Shown here one piece after another: positions 45,610 through 53,977 of a stretch of 64,000 nt of DNA. The position numbers and the translations under genes were made by a program. Location: contig NZ_CP116339.1 in assembly GCF_028198165.1 (NCBI RefSeq), positions 2,611,001-2,675,000 of the forward strand, written 5' to 3'. Positions within the stretch are counted from its first letter, which is position 1. The number at the start of each line of letters is the position of its first letter. Below the pieces are notes generated by a model. It made no database searches and was not told the DNA's origin. It saw nothing but the letters and a program-made list of their open reading frames with translations. This DNA is from Pseudoxanthomonas sp. JBR18. GTDB taxonomy: Bacteria; Pseudomonadota; Gammaproteobacteria; Xanthomonadales; Xanthomonadaceae.

Positions 45610-46887
45610 ATGTCCGTGTCCCACACCCTGCAACGCTGGAACGAGAACGTGCGCGACCGTGCGCGGGTGGCGGCGTTCTCCCAGTTCCTGCTCAAGCGCT
45701 TCTGGGACGACCGTCTGTTCCAGACCGCCGCGGCGCTGGCCTATACGACGATGTTCGCGCTGGTGCCGCTGGCAATGGTGGTATTCGGTGTGCTCTCGGC
45801 GTTCCCGGGATTTGCCCAGTGGAGCGACACGCTGAGTGACTACATCTTCTCCAACTTCGTGCCGAGCGCCGCGCGCGCGGCCGAAGGCTATCTGCGGCAG
45901 TTCTCGGAGGCCGCGCGCGATCTGACCGTGGCAGGTGTGATCGCGCTGGTGGTCTCGCTGCTGATCACGCTCAACAGCGTGGAGGCCGCGTTCAACCGGA
46001 TCTGGCGCGTGTCCGGCTCGCGGCCGCGGCTGGGACGCTTTGTCATGTACTGGACGGTGCTCACGCTGGGCGCGCTGCTGTCGGCAGCCTCGCTGGCGAT
46101 CACCGCGCGGGTGTTCGCGCTGCCCTTGTTCAAGACCGAACAGGGGCGGCAGATCGCCTCGATCGCCCTGGCCCTGGCGCCGGTGATGATCGAGCTGTGC
46201 GCCATCGCGGTGATCTACCGGGTGGTCCCGCACCGGTCGATCCACTGGCGCTACGCGTTTGCCGGCGCCCTGCTGGCGACCATCGGCCTGGAGCTGATCA
46301 AGTGGGGCATGGGCCTGTATCTGTCCAGTTTCGGTTCCTATACCCGCGTCTATGGCGTGGCGGCCGTAGCGCCGATCCTGATGCTGTGGATCTATCTGAG
46401 CTGGGGTTCGATCCTGCTGGGCGCCTCCCTGGCGGCCTCAATGTCGGCCTTCCGTTACCAGCCCGAGTCGATGCGCCTGCCACAGGGCTTTGAGATCTAC
46501 GGACTGCTGCGGCTGCTGGGGCGCTTCCACGAGGCACGCGCAGAAGGCCGGGGGTTGAGCGATGACAAGATCCTGCAGCTCGAGCCGATGCTGACCGATT
46601 CGCTGGTGCAGGAGTTCCTCGAGCAGCTTTCGCGCATCAAGCTGCTGCGCTGTACCGAGGACGGCGAGTGGCTGCTGGCGCGTGACCTGGAAAGCACCTC
46701 GCTCGCCGAACTCTACGAGGCCTGCCAGCTGCGCGTGCCCATCGCCGAAGCGCATCTGCCCTGCCAGGACGATGCCTTGGGCCAGGCCGCGCGCGAAGCC
46801 CTCGACCGCATCCGCCTGCCGGTCCGCGACCTGCTGCGCCATCGTGCCGGCGCCCTGTATCCCCCTGTGTCGGAGCCGCGCTCTTGA
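45610..46887 (+). CDS. YihY/BrkB-family inner-membrane protein
   Basis: 425 residues. Six transmembrane helices typical of the family: FQTAAALAYTTMFALVPLAM at the N terminus, ALVVSLLITLNSVEAAFNRI, WTVLTLGALLSAASLAITAR, VMIELCAIAVIYRVVP, FAGALLATIGLELIKWGMGL, and AVAPILMLWIYLSWGSILLG. A soluble winged-helix-like tail (LLRLLGRFHEARAEGRGLSD onward, about 130 residues) follows. Exact function unknown. Translationally coupled to the next gene by a TTGA overlap. Confidence 0.87.
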   Translation: MSVSHTLQRWNENVRDRARVAAFSQFLLKRFWDDRLFQTAAALAYTTMFALVPLAMVVFGVLSAFPGFAQWSDTLSDYIFSNFVPSAARAAEGYLRQFSEAARDLTVAGVIALVVSLLITLNSVEAAFNRIWRVSGSRPRLGRFVMYWTVLTLGALLSAASLAITARVFALPLFKTEQGRQIASIALALAPVMIELCAIAVIYRVVPHRSIHWRYAFAGALLATIGLELIKWGMGLYLSSFGSYTRVYGVAAVAPILMLWIYLSWGSILLGASLAASMSAFRYQPESMRLPQGFEIYGLLRLLGRFHEARAEGRGLSDDKILQLEPMLTDSLVQEFLEQLSRIKLLRCTEDGEWLLARDLESTSLAELYEACQLRVPIAEAHLPCQDDALGQAAREALDRIRLPVRDLLRHRAGALYPPVSEPRS

Positions 46888-47480
46888 TCCGTTTCCCGCG
46901 ATTCACTGCTTCCACCCTGTTGACGCTGGCCTGGCTGGCGATGGCCGGCTGCCAGCAACAGGCCCCATCCGCGTCCGACCCGCAGTCCTCCTCGGCGCCC
47001 GCGGCCGATGCGGCGCCTGCCGCGGCGTCGGAACACACGCCGGACCCGGCGACGCCGGTCGACCTGAAGGTCGTCACGACCGACGGTGCCGAATTCGATG
47101 TGGCCGCCCATCGGGGCAAGTGGCTGGTGGTGAATTTCTGGGCGACCTGGTGCCACCCCTGCCTGGCCGAGATGCCCGCCCTGTCGAAGATGGATGCGCA
47201 GCGCGAGGACATCGAAGTCCTGGGCCTGGCCTATGACGACATCGCACCCGATGCCTTGAAGGCGTTCCTCAAGCAGCACCCGGTGGGCTATCCGATCGCG
47301 CTGGTGGATGTGTATGCGCCGCCCGAGGCGTTCCCTCCGCCGGAGGGCCTGCCGACGACTTACCTGCTGGATCCGCAGGGCAAGGTGGCCGAGCGCTTCG
47401 TGGGGCCGGTGACGCCGGAGGACATCCAACACGTGGTCGACGCCGGATCGGCCGGGACCGGGCAGGGCGCGAGGCAATGA
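46884..47480 (+). CDS. TlpA-type thiol-disulfide oxidoreductase lipoprotein
   Basis: 198 residues from a TTG start at 46884 that overlaps the YihY stop (TTGA). The lipoprotein signal ends in LAMAGC. An Ala/Ser/Pro linker leads to a thioredoxin domain with the active site NFWATWCHPCLAEMP and the cis-Pro in GLPTTYLLDPQG. The periplasmic anchoring suggests a role in disulfide reduction, such as cytochrome c maturation or DsbD-linked repair. Its end overlaps the acylphosphatase start as ATGA. Confidence 0.88.
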   Translation: MIRFPRFTASTLLTLAWLAMAGCQQQAPSASDPQSSSAPAADAAPAAASEHTPDPATPVDLKVVTTDGAEFDVAAHRGKWLVVNFWATWCHPCLAEMPALSKMDAQREDIEVLGLAYDDIAPDALKAFLKQHPVGYPIALVDVYAPPEAFPPPEGLPTTYLLDPQGKVAERFVGPVTPEDIQHVVDAGSAGTGQGARQ

Positions 47481-47749
47481 GCAGGGTCGCGGCCCGCTTC
47501 TTGGTCAGCGGAAGGGTGCAGGGGGTGTTCTTCCGTGCCTCCACGCGCGAACGTGCGCTGGCATTGGGGCTCGACGGCAGTGCGTGCAATCTGCCCGATG
47601 GCCGGGTGGAGGTGATCGCCTGCGGATCGGCTGCGGCGCTGGACACGTTAGCTGACTGGCTGCACGAGGGCCCAGCGACCGCCAGCGTAACCGAGGTGGT
47701 GCGTCAGACGTGGACCGAGTCGGTGCCGCCGGGGTTCGTCACCGGCTGA
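47477..47749 (+). CDS. acyP: acylphosphatase
   Basis: 90 residues. The active-site Arg lies in FLVSGRVQGVFFRASTRERA and the Asn in SACNLPDGRVEV, both conserved in the family that hydrolyses acyl phosphates such as carbamoyl phosphate and acetyl phosphate. It ends the YihY-TlpA-acyP operon. Confidence 0.92.
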   Translation: MSRVAARFLVSGRVQGVFFRASTRERALALGLDGSACNLPDGRVEVIACGSAAALDTLADWLHEGPATASVTEVVRQTWTESVPPGFVTG

Positions 47750-47762
47750 GACGTGCGTGGAT

Positions 47763-48866
47763 TCAGCCGGCGCCTTGGCCGGGCAGCAGGGCCGCCATCA
47801 GGCGCGCCCCCACGCGTCGTCGTGCCGGCAGGCTGGTCTCCAGTTGAGGCTGCAAGGCCTGGGTCAGTCGCTCCGGGAAGGCGGCATCGTTGTCCAGGAA
47901 GAAGCGGCGCGCCGCCGCTCCTAGCGTCGCGCAAGCCTCTGCATCCAGGGCCAGGGCGCGTTCGACGGCGTTCTCGATGGCCGCCACGTCCACCTGGTAG
48001 CGGGTTCCCAGCGCCATCGGGCGCTGCGCAGCCGGTGCCAGCAGCAGGCCGCGCTCGGGGGTGACCAACTCGTTCATGGGCTCCCCATCGGTGGTGATGA
48101 CCACCGCCGAGGTGCTCAGGGCTTCGACCAGATAATGGCCAAAGCCCTCTGCCTCGGACGGGCAGAGATGGAACTGGTGCGCATTCTGCAGCTGGCGCAG
48201 TTCGGCATCGTCCAGATAGTCGAGACGGTGGACGATGTTGGGCGCCTGCACCTGCGGCACGTCGCGCGACTGCACAACGGTGAGCGTGGGCCATTCCGGA
48301 TGCCGCAGCCAGGCCTGGAACACGGCGTCGGTGCCCTTGGCGGTGCTGCGCCCTGCCACGTGTAGGAACGCGCGCTGCCGCGGGACGCAGGCGTCAAATC
48401 GTTCCTCGCTGGTGAAGCCGATATAGCGCGTGTTGCAGCCCAACTGCGCGAACACCCGTTCGGCATGGCGGGTCTTGCACAGCACGCGCTCGAATTGCGG
48501 CAGCAGCGGTATCCACTTGTCCCGCATCCACTCCGGATTGGGGACCAGCACGTTTCGCCGCGCCGCGGGCAGGCAGCCGCGGTAGACCCGCTCCAGAAAT
48601 ATCTGGATATCCACGGGGCCGGTCAAGGCTGACTTCAGACGGGTTCCGGCCTGAAGCAGGTTGTTGAACAGTCGAGTATCGCCAAAAGTCAGTGCTTCGC
48701 TTTCCAGCTGCGCACCGGAAAGAGCGCGGGCCATGGTGTCCAGGTCGCGCCGCAGGCCAACTCCGTTGTCACGGGTGATCAGACGGATACAGGCGGGCGT
48801 GGGGGGGGAGACGGTCGGAGCCATGATGACGTTTGGCACGGTCAGGGCGTGCCACTTGAACGGCAT
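47763..48866 (-). CDS. glycosyltransferase, GT4-like
   Basis: 367 residues if the ATG at 48866 is used; 48824 is an alternative, and neither has a clear Shine-Dalgarno sequence. The C-terminal half has the donor-binding CPSEAEGFGHYLVEALSTSA (E-x7-E motif) and VVITTDGEPMNELV. The N-terminal Rossmann half has NVLVPNPEWMRDKWIPLLPQ and RVFAQLGCNTRYIGFTSE. The acceptor and sugar are unknown. No polysaccharide cluster surrounds it. Confidence 0.83.
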   Translation of the reverse strand: MPFKWHALTVPNVIMAPTVSPPTPACIRLITRDNGVGLRRDLDTMARALSGAQLESEALTFGDTRLFNNLLQAGTRLKSALTGPVDIQIFLERVYRGCLPAARRNVLVPNPEWMRDKWIPLLPQFERVLCKTRHAERVFAQLGCNTRYIGFTSEERFDACVPRQRAFLHVAGRSTAKGTDAVFQAWLRHPEWPTLTVVQSRDVPQVQAPNIVHRLDYLDDAELRQLQNAHQFHLCPSEAEGFGHYLVEALSTSAVVITTDGEPMNELVTPERGLLLAPAAQRPMALGTRYQVDVAAIENAVERALALDAEACATLGAAARRFFLDNDAAFPERLTQALQPQLETSLPARRRVGARLMAALLPGQGAG

Positions 48867-48944
48867 AATGACAGGTTGGCATCTTCACGTCATCCCAATT
48901 GCCGGCACATGTCACGCGGGCTTGTATGGTGTTTGCAGCATGTT

Positions 48945-49730
48945 TCAGTCCTGGTCGCTGACGTTAGAGATCGGCTTCAACAGGGTGAACGACTCCTTGA
49001 GCGGCTTGTGCTCGAGCGCGGGAAGTTCCAGGTCCGGGGGCGGGACGGTGGTATCGGGCAGGCGCGAGAGCAGGTCGCGGATCAGGGCCAGGCGGCCGCG
49101 CTTCTGGTCGTTGAAGTCCACCAGGGTCCAGGGCGCGTGGTGAGTGTGGGTCGCCGCGAGCATGGCCTCGCGCGCGTCGGTATAGGCCTGGTACTGGGTG
49201 CGCGCTTCCACGTCCACCGGCGAGAGTTTCCAGCGCTTGAGCGGGTTGTCCAGCCGTTCGGCGAAGCGTTCCTCCTGCTGGGCCTGGTCCACGGTCAGCC
49301 AGTACTTGAACAGCAGGATGCCGTCATCGATCAACAGCCGCTCGAAGATCGGTGTCTGCTGCAGGAAGGTCGTGTACTGGTCGGGCGTGCAGTACCCCAT
49401 GACCCGTTCAACGCCGGCGCGGTTGTACCAGCTGCGGTCCATCAGGACGATCTCGCCAGCGGCGGGCAACTGGTGGACGTAGCGCTGGAAGTACCACTGC
49501 GTAGCTTCGCGGTCGCTGGGCTTGGGGAGCGCCACGACCTTGCACTGGCGGGGATTGAGGTGCTCGCGGATGGCGCTGATCGCGCCGCCCTTGCCGGCGG
49601 TATCGCGGCCTTCGAAGAGCACCACCACGCGCTTGCCGGTGCGCAGTAGCCAGCGCGAGAGGTTCACCAATTGCAGTTGCAGGGGCTCGAGTTCCTGCTC
49701 GTAGTCCTTGCGCTTGAGTTTCTTGCCCAT
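48945..49730 (-). CDS. ppk2: polyphosphate kinase 2
   Basis: 261 residues. The P-loop is VVLFEGRDTAGKGGAISAI, the Walker B and lid are EIVLMDRSWYNRAGVERVMG, with KPSDREATQWYFQRYV in between. PPK2 uses polyphosphate to phosphorylate nucleoside diphosphates, or the reverse. One-domain length indicates a class I enzyme. It lies between a glycosyltransferase and moaB, all on the minus strand. Confidence 0.93.
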   Translation of the reverse strand: MGKKLKRKDYEQELEPLQLQLVNLSRWLLRTGKRVVVLFEGRDTAGKGGAISAIREHLNPRQCKVVALPKPSDREATQWYFQRYVHQLPAAGEIVLMDRSWYNRAGVERVMGYCTPDQYTTFLQQTPIFERLLIDDGILLFKYWLTVDQAQQEERFAERLDNPLKRWKLSPVDVEARTQYQAYTDAREAMLAATHTHHAPWTLVDFNDQKRGRLALIRDLLSRLPDTTVPPPDLELPALEHKPLKESFTLLKPISNVSDQD

Positions 49731-49766
49731 CGATCCACACGCCTTTGGGGGAGATGGACGCCCGTT

Positions 49767-50285
49767 CTACTCCTTCAGGCGTGGGCGCAGCGTGGCGAGA
49801 TTGCAGGGGCGGGTGCGCGCGTCCAGCTGGGCCGAGATGATCTTCTCCCAGGCCGTGCGGCAGGCCGAGGTCGAGCCTGGCAGGCAGAACACGAAGGTCT
49901 GGTTGGCCAGCCCGGCAAACGCGCGGGACTGCAGCGAGGAGGTGCCGATCTCCTCCACGCTGACCGCGCGGAACAGCTCGCCGAAGCCCGGCATCTGCTT
50001 GTCCAGCAGGGGCAGCACCGCCTCTGGCGTGGAATCGCGGCCGGTGAAGCCGGTGCCCCCAGTGACCAGGATGCCGTCGACTTCGTCATCGGCGATCCAG
50101 GCCGCGACGATGGCGCGCATCCGGTAGATGTCGTCCTTGACCAGCGTGCGGTCGCGGACCAGGTGGCCGGCCTCGGTGAGCGCGCCCACCAGGTAGTCGC
50201 CGGAAGTGTCGTTGGCCAGGGTGCGGGTGTCCGAGACGGTCAGCACGCACAGGCGCAGGGGAATCAGGGTGTCGGCATGGCTCAT
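49767..50285 (-). CDS. moaB: MoaB, molybdenum cofactor biosynthesis protein
   Basis: 172 residues. This is a MoaB/MogA-fold protein with CVLTVSDTRTLANDTSGDYL, VDGILVTGGTGFTGRDSTPE, the SVEEIGTSSLQSRAFAGL block, and VFCLPGSTSACRTAW. The family adenylates molybdopterin or resembles enzymes that do. No other moa genes are visible in this window. Confidence 0.92.
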   Translation of the reverse strand: MSHADTLIPLRLCVLTVSDTRTLANDTSGDYLVGALTEAGHLVRDRTLVKDDIYRMRAIVAAWIADDEVDGILVTGGTGFTGRDSTPEAVLPLLDKQMPGFGELFRAVSVEEIGTSSLQSRAFAGLANQTFVFCLPGSTSACRTAWEKIISAQLDARTRPCNLATLRPRLKE

Positions 50286-50339
50286 CCCGTCAGCCTAAGC
50301 GCTGGGCCGTGAGGCTTCAACGCACCGGCTCGATAGAGC

Positions 50340-50369
50340 GGCGCCGGCCTTCCGAAGGCGGCCGGCGCC
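50340..50369. terminator. strong hairpin between moaB and the low-complexity gene
   Basis: GGCGCCGGCC (50340-50349) pairs perfectly with GGCCGGCGCC (50360-50369); the loop itself folds as CCTT/AAGG. No T-run. It probably ends the minus-strand transcript of the low-complexity gene. Confidence 0.5.
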
Positions 50370-50388
50370 GGTGTATCAGCCAAGCCGC

Positions 50389-51252
50389 TTACGGCTGGGT
50401 GTCGGTGCTGGCCGAGCCATCGGCCGAGCCGCCGATCGAGGCATTCGCACCACTGCGCGAGGCGCTGCCGCTGGCATGGCCCGACGTGGTACCGGTGCCG
50501 GTGGTGTCGCCCAGCGTGCCGTTGCCGCTCGCGCTACCGGAAGCGGAGCCGCTGCCGCTGGCCGATGAGGCGCTGTTACCGACCTGGGATGCGGCGGCAC
50601 CGGCCCGGCTGGCAGTGTTCTGCACGCCGCTCTGGGTGCGGGCGGCGACTGTCTGCGCCGTGTCGCGCACGCGGCTGGCCGCGTTGCGTGCCCCCTGCGC
50701 GGCCTGGGTGGAGCCCGTGCGGGCCGTGTCGGCGGTCTGGCTGGCGGTGGACTGGGCGGCGCCCGTCACCCCGCTGGTATCGACGGCGGCCGAACCTGCC
50801 GCGTTGCCGGCCCCGTTGAGCGCGCCGCTCAGGTCGCCGTTGGACGCGCTGCCTGCGGCGTTGCCGGTGCCACGGGCATCGCCGGTCACCGAGGCGGCCG
50901 AGCCGGCGGCGTTGCCGAGCGTCTGCACCTGCTGGCCCAGCCCCTGCGTCTGGCTGGCCACCGACGCGGTGGTCGCCGCCGCGCGCTCCTTGGCGCGCTG
51001 GGCGGCGCGTTCGGCACGGGTGCGACTCTGCTGCAGACGATCGCCGGCCATGCCACGAGTGGTGTCGATCGTGTTGCCGATGCCGCCCATGGACGGGCCG
51101 ACGCCGCCGATCTGGCCGCCGATGTTGCCGGCACCGCCGATGGCGCCGCCCACCTGGCCGCCCAGGCCGCCAAGGACCTGGGCCGAGGTGCCGGTGCTGC
51201 CCAGAGCAAGCACGATCGCGGCGGTGGCCAACTTCAGCGTGGTGTGACGCAT
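50389..51252 (-). CDS. secreted low-complexity Gly/Ala/Ser/Thr protein
   Basis: 287 residues from the ATG at 51252, with GAGGAGA before it. A signal peptide (LATAAIVLALGSTGTSAQ) is followed by Gly-rich repeats (GLGGQVGGAIGGAGNIGGQI), a basic coiled segment (RLQQSRTRAERAAQRAKERA), and a long tail of Ala/Ser/Gly/Thr repeats (GNAAGSAA, SASGSGSASGSASG). No family recognised; composition suggests an unstructured, surface-exposed or matrix-like protein. Being next to the subtilase and on the same strand, it may belong to the same unit. Confidence 0.7.
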   Translation of the reverse strand: MRHTTLKLATAAIVLALGSTGTSAQVLGGLGGQVGGAIGGAGNIGGQIGGVGPSMGGIGNTIDTTRGMAGDRLQQSRTRAERAAQRAKERAAATTASVASQTQGLGQQVQTLGNAAGSAASVTGDARGTGNAAGSASNGDLSGALNGAGNAAGSAAVDTSGVTGAAQSTASQTADTARTGSTQAAQGARNAASRVRDTAQTVAARTQSGVQNTASRAGAAASQVGNSASSASGSGSASGSASGNGTLGDTTGTGTTSGHASGSASRSGANASIGGSADGSASTDTQP

Positions 51253-51334
51253 GGGATGTCTCCTCGTTGGCGCGGGAAATCCGCTGCCTTCAAAGAGTCC
51301 TACGCCTGGAGGTGCACGTTTCTTCCCGGTGCCC

Positions 51335-52639
51335 CTAGCGTGTTGCCGCCTGTTCATCCGGCGTGTCCGGCACCAACCCGCGGCCGTAGATCGGGTCCGG
51401 GCCGGGGGCGCCAAGATCGCGCGCATGCGCCGACAGGGCATCGAGCAGGGCGTCGGCATCTTGCTCAGGGCGCGCGGCCAGGGCTTGGGCGGCGAGTGCG
51501 GCCACGTGTGGCGCGGCGAACGAAGTGCCGCGCATGCGTCGGTATCCGCCCCCCGGCGCGGCGGCTTGGACCTGCGCGCCGACCGCAGCCAAGTCCACTT
51601 GCGCGCCACGCCCGGCCTCGGGCAGGACGCGATCGCGCGGGTCCACTGCGGTCACGCCGATCACCCGAGGATAAGCCGCGGGAAACAGTGGCGGCGCGGC
51701 GGGTCCGTCGTTGCCGACCGCGGCGACCACCACCATGCCGCGCCCGAGCGCCGCAGCCACCGCGCGCTTGAGCAACGCATTGTCCGGGCCAACCAGGCTG
51801 AGGTTCACCACGCGCACCCGCTGCTGTACCAGCCAGGCCAGCGCCTTTGCCACGTCCAGCGCATTGCCCCCGGTCGGCGTGCCGCAGTACACATCGGCCG
51901 CGAATAGGTGCACCCCGGGGTGGGCGTGCCGGCCATTGCCGACCAGCAGCGAGGCCACGGCCGTGCCATGCAGGTCCGGGTGCGGCTGGTCGTCGCAGCC
52001 CCATTGCTGGATCTGCGCACCCGCCAGCGCGGGATGGTTGGCGTCCACGCCGCTGTCGACCAGACCGACTCGCCACGGCGTTCCAGCCTGGGGTGCCGGC
52101 GTCGCGGCCACGCCCCGGGTCGGCTCCGCTGCGCCGCCCTGTGCATAGAGATGGTCGTAGTCGTAGCTGCCGGACGGATCCAGCCGGCGCAGCGTGTCCA
52201 CCGCCTCGCGCGTGGACACGCCGGGCGGGGCATGCAGCGACACCACGTCCAGGCCCAGGGTGTCCAGGTGGTGCGGAGGCTCGACGGTAAAGCCGGCCCG
52301 GCGTGCAAGTTCCAGGGCCTCGGGGGTGGGCGCCAGCGCCAGCACCTGGCCGCGCACGACGACGTTGTCGTTGGCATCGGTATCCAGTGCATCGCGATGC
52401 TGGCGCAACAGCTGGCGTTGGGCCAGCATGCGTGCGCGGGTCAGGGTGCGGTCGATGGTCGTGGTGGTATCGCGCAATAGCGGATCGACCGTCTGGGTCA
52501 GGCCCCGGGTGATCGGCGCGGTGGCCTGCTGCGGGGGCTGAAGAGGCTGCAGTTGCGCGTGCGCCGCCGGCGCCAGGACCAGGCACGCCGCAAGGGCGGC
52601 GGCTTGCGCTAGGATCGCGCCGCCCTGGGTGCGTCGCAT
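51335..52639 (-). CDS. S8 (subtilisin-like) serine protease next to a sigma operon
   Basis: 434 residues from the ATG at 52639. A signal peptide (ILAQAAALAACLVLAPAAHA) is followed by a helical Arg/Gln-rich prodomain (TIDRTLTRARMLAQRQLLRQ) of about 160 residues. The catalytic domain has Asp195 in RVGLVDSGVDANHPA, His224 in HPDLHGTAVASLLVGNG, Asn310 in AAVGNDGP and Ser373 in MRGTSFAAPHVAAL. No C-terminal accessory domain. It is divergent from the sigma/anti-sigma pair across 61 bases. Confidence 0.9.
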   Translation of the reverse strand: MRRTQGGAILAQAAALAACLVLAPAAHAQLQPLQPPQQATAPITRGLTQTVDPLLRDTTTTIDRTLTRARMLAQRQLLRQHRDALDTDANDNVVVRGQVLALAPTPEALELARRAGFTVEPPHHLDTLGLDVVSLHAPPGVSTREAVDTLRRLDPSGSYDYDHLYAQGGAAEPTRGVAATPAPQAGTPWRVGLVDSGVDANHPALAGAQIQQWGCDDQPHPDLHGTAVASLLVGNGRHAHPGVHLFAADVYCGTPTGGNALDVAKALAWLVQQRVRVVNLSLVGPDNALLKRAVAAALGRGMVVVAAVGNDGPAAPPLFPAAYPRVIGVTAVDPRDRVLPEAGRGAQVDLAAVGAQVQAAAPGGGYRRMRGTSFAAPHVAALAAQALAARPEQDADALLDALSAHARDLGAPGPDPIYGRGLVPDTPDEQAATR

Positions 52640-52700
52640 CGGTGTACAACATGGTGTGCCTGCCATGGAAGCAATCTGGCTTCCCGAACGTATACCTCCC

Positions 52701-53213
52701 ATGAAGCATGACGCGGCGACCCCGTCCTTCCGCCAGGCGCTGTGCGAGCGGCTGCCGAAACTGCGCCGTTACGCCCACCACCTGGCCGGGACGCGGCACG
52801 ATGCCGACGACCTGCTTCAGGTCGCCGCCGAGCGCGCGTTGGCGCGGGCGGCGCAGTGGGATCCGGCCCAGCCGCTGGATCCGTGGCTGTATCGCATCGT
52901 GCGCAACGCCTGGATCGACGAGGTGCGGTCGCGCCGGCGCGGGCAGGAGGTGTTCGCCGATGCCGAACTGGGTGAACGGGTCGGCGTGACGACCGTCGAG
53001 GCACACGCGGTGCGCCTGTCGGTCGAGGCGGCGATGGCGCGTTTGCCCGAGGAGCAGCGCAGCGCCATCGCGTTGGTGCTGGTGGAAGGCTTGGCTTACC
53101 GCGAGGCGGCACAGGTCCTGGACATCCCGATCGGCACCCTCACCAGCCGGCTGGCACGCGGCCGCGAGGCGTTGCAGGCCCTGCTGGGCGACGAACCTGG
53201 AGCAGCGACATGA
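52701..53213 (+). CDS. ECF RNA polymerase sigma factor
   Basis: 170 residues from the ATG at 52701; an ATG at 52665 in frame would add twelve. Region 2 (PKLRRYAHHLAGTRHDADDL, WLYRIVRNAWIDEVRSRRR) and region 4 (RLPEEQRSAIALVLVEGLAY, AQVLDIPIGTLTSRLARGRE) are typical of the ECF group. No good ribosome-binding site precedes either ATG, so a leaderless message is possible. The stop overlaps the anti-sigma start by four bases. Confidence 0.88.
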   Translation: MKHDAATPSFRQALCERLPKLRRYAHHLAGTRHDADDLLQVAAERALARAAQWDPAQPLDPWLYRIVRNAWIDEVRSRRRGQEVFADAELGERVGVTTVEAHAVRLSVEAAMARLPEEQRSAIALVLVEGLAYREAAQVLDIPIGTLTSRLARGREALQALLGDEPGAAT

Positions 53214-53956
53214 CGATCGACGAAGCGACCCTGATGGCCTACCTGGACGGTGAACTGGATGCGCAAGGCGTCGCGCAGGTCGACGCTGCGATGGCACGCG
53301 ACGCGGAACTGGCCGCGCGGATCGCGCGCCAGCGTCGCCTGGATGCCCGCCTGCGCACCTCGCATGCGGCAGCGGCGCAAGCACCCGTGCCCGATGCGTT
53401 GCTGCAGGGGGTGCTCGGCACCGGGGCCGCATCGAAGGCGGACGCGAGCGAGGCAACGACGGCCCCGGGTCATGTCGTGGCGTTCGCGCCACGGAGGCGG
53501 GCGCGCACGGTATGGACCCACCTCGGCGCGCTGGCCGCCGGCATCGTGCTGGCGGTGATCGCGCTGCCATGGCTGCGGGGCCCCCGTGAGGCAGATTGGG
53601 TGCAGTGCAGCGACGGGCTGCACGCACGGGGTGAGCTGGCCGCGGCGCTGGACGACCAGCTGTCCGTCGATCGCGCTGGCAGGGTGCAGGTGGCGCTGAG
53701 CTTCCGCGACCAGGGGGGGCGCTACTGCCGCGCTTTCAGCATGGCTTCGGCCAGGACCGCCGGCCTGGCCTGTCGCGATGGGCAGGGTTGGTCGTTGCCG
53801 GTGCTCGCGCACGAGGAAGAGCTCGCGCAGGGACCGATGCGCCAAGCGGCTTCGCCGCTGCCTGCTGCGGTGCTCGACGCGGTGGATGCGCGCATCGCCG
53901 GCGAAGCGCTGGATGCAAAGGGCGAACAGGCCGCGCGCAAGGTGGGCTGGCGCTAG
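53210..53956 (+). CDS. anti-sigma factor, membrane-anchored
   Basis: 248 residues. An N-terminal anti-sigma-like helical segment (ATLMAYLDGELDAQGVAQVD and ARDAELAARIARQRRLDARL) lacks the zinc HxxxCxxC. One transmembrane helix (about 102-122, WTHLGALAAGIVLAVIALPW) is followed by a periplasmic domain of about 125 residues with three or more cysteines (DWVQCSDGLHARGE, RYCRAFSMASARTAGLACRD). This layout suits a sensor that releases the sigma factor after periplasmic cleavage or redox change. Confidence 0.82.
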   Translation: MTIDEATLMAYLDGELDAQGVAQVDAAMARDAELAARIARQRRLDARLRTSHAAAAQAPVPDALLQGVLGTGAASKADASEATTAPGHVVAFAPRRRARTVWTHLGALAAGIVLAVIALPWLRGPREADWVQCSDGLHARGELAAALDDQLSVDRAGRVQVALSFRDQGGRYCRAFSMASARTAGLACRDGQGWSLPVLAHEEELAQGPMRQAASPLPAAVLDAVDARIAGEALDAKGEQAARKVGWR

Positions 53957-53977
53957 GTCAACGAAAAACTGGGCGAA

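Noticed and set aside
50296..50312. Similarity of TGGGCCGTGAGGCTTC to the reverse complement of the tRNA-Lys 3' end
   Set aside because: Only about ten bases match exactly, and the site is 44 kb from the island with no mobile genes around it. Likely chance.
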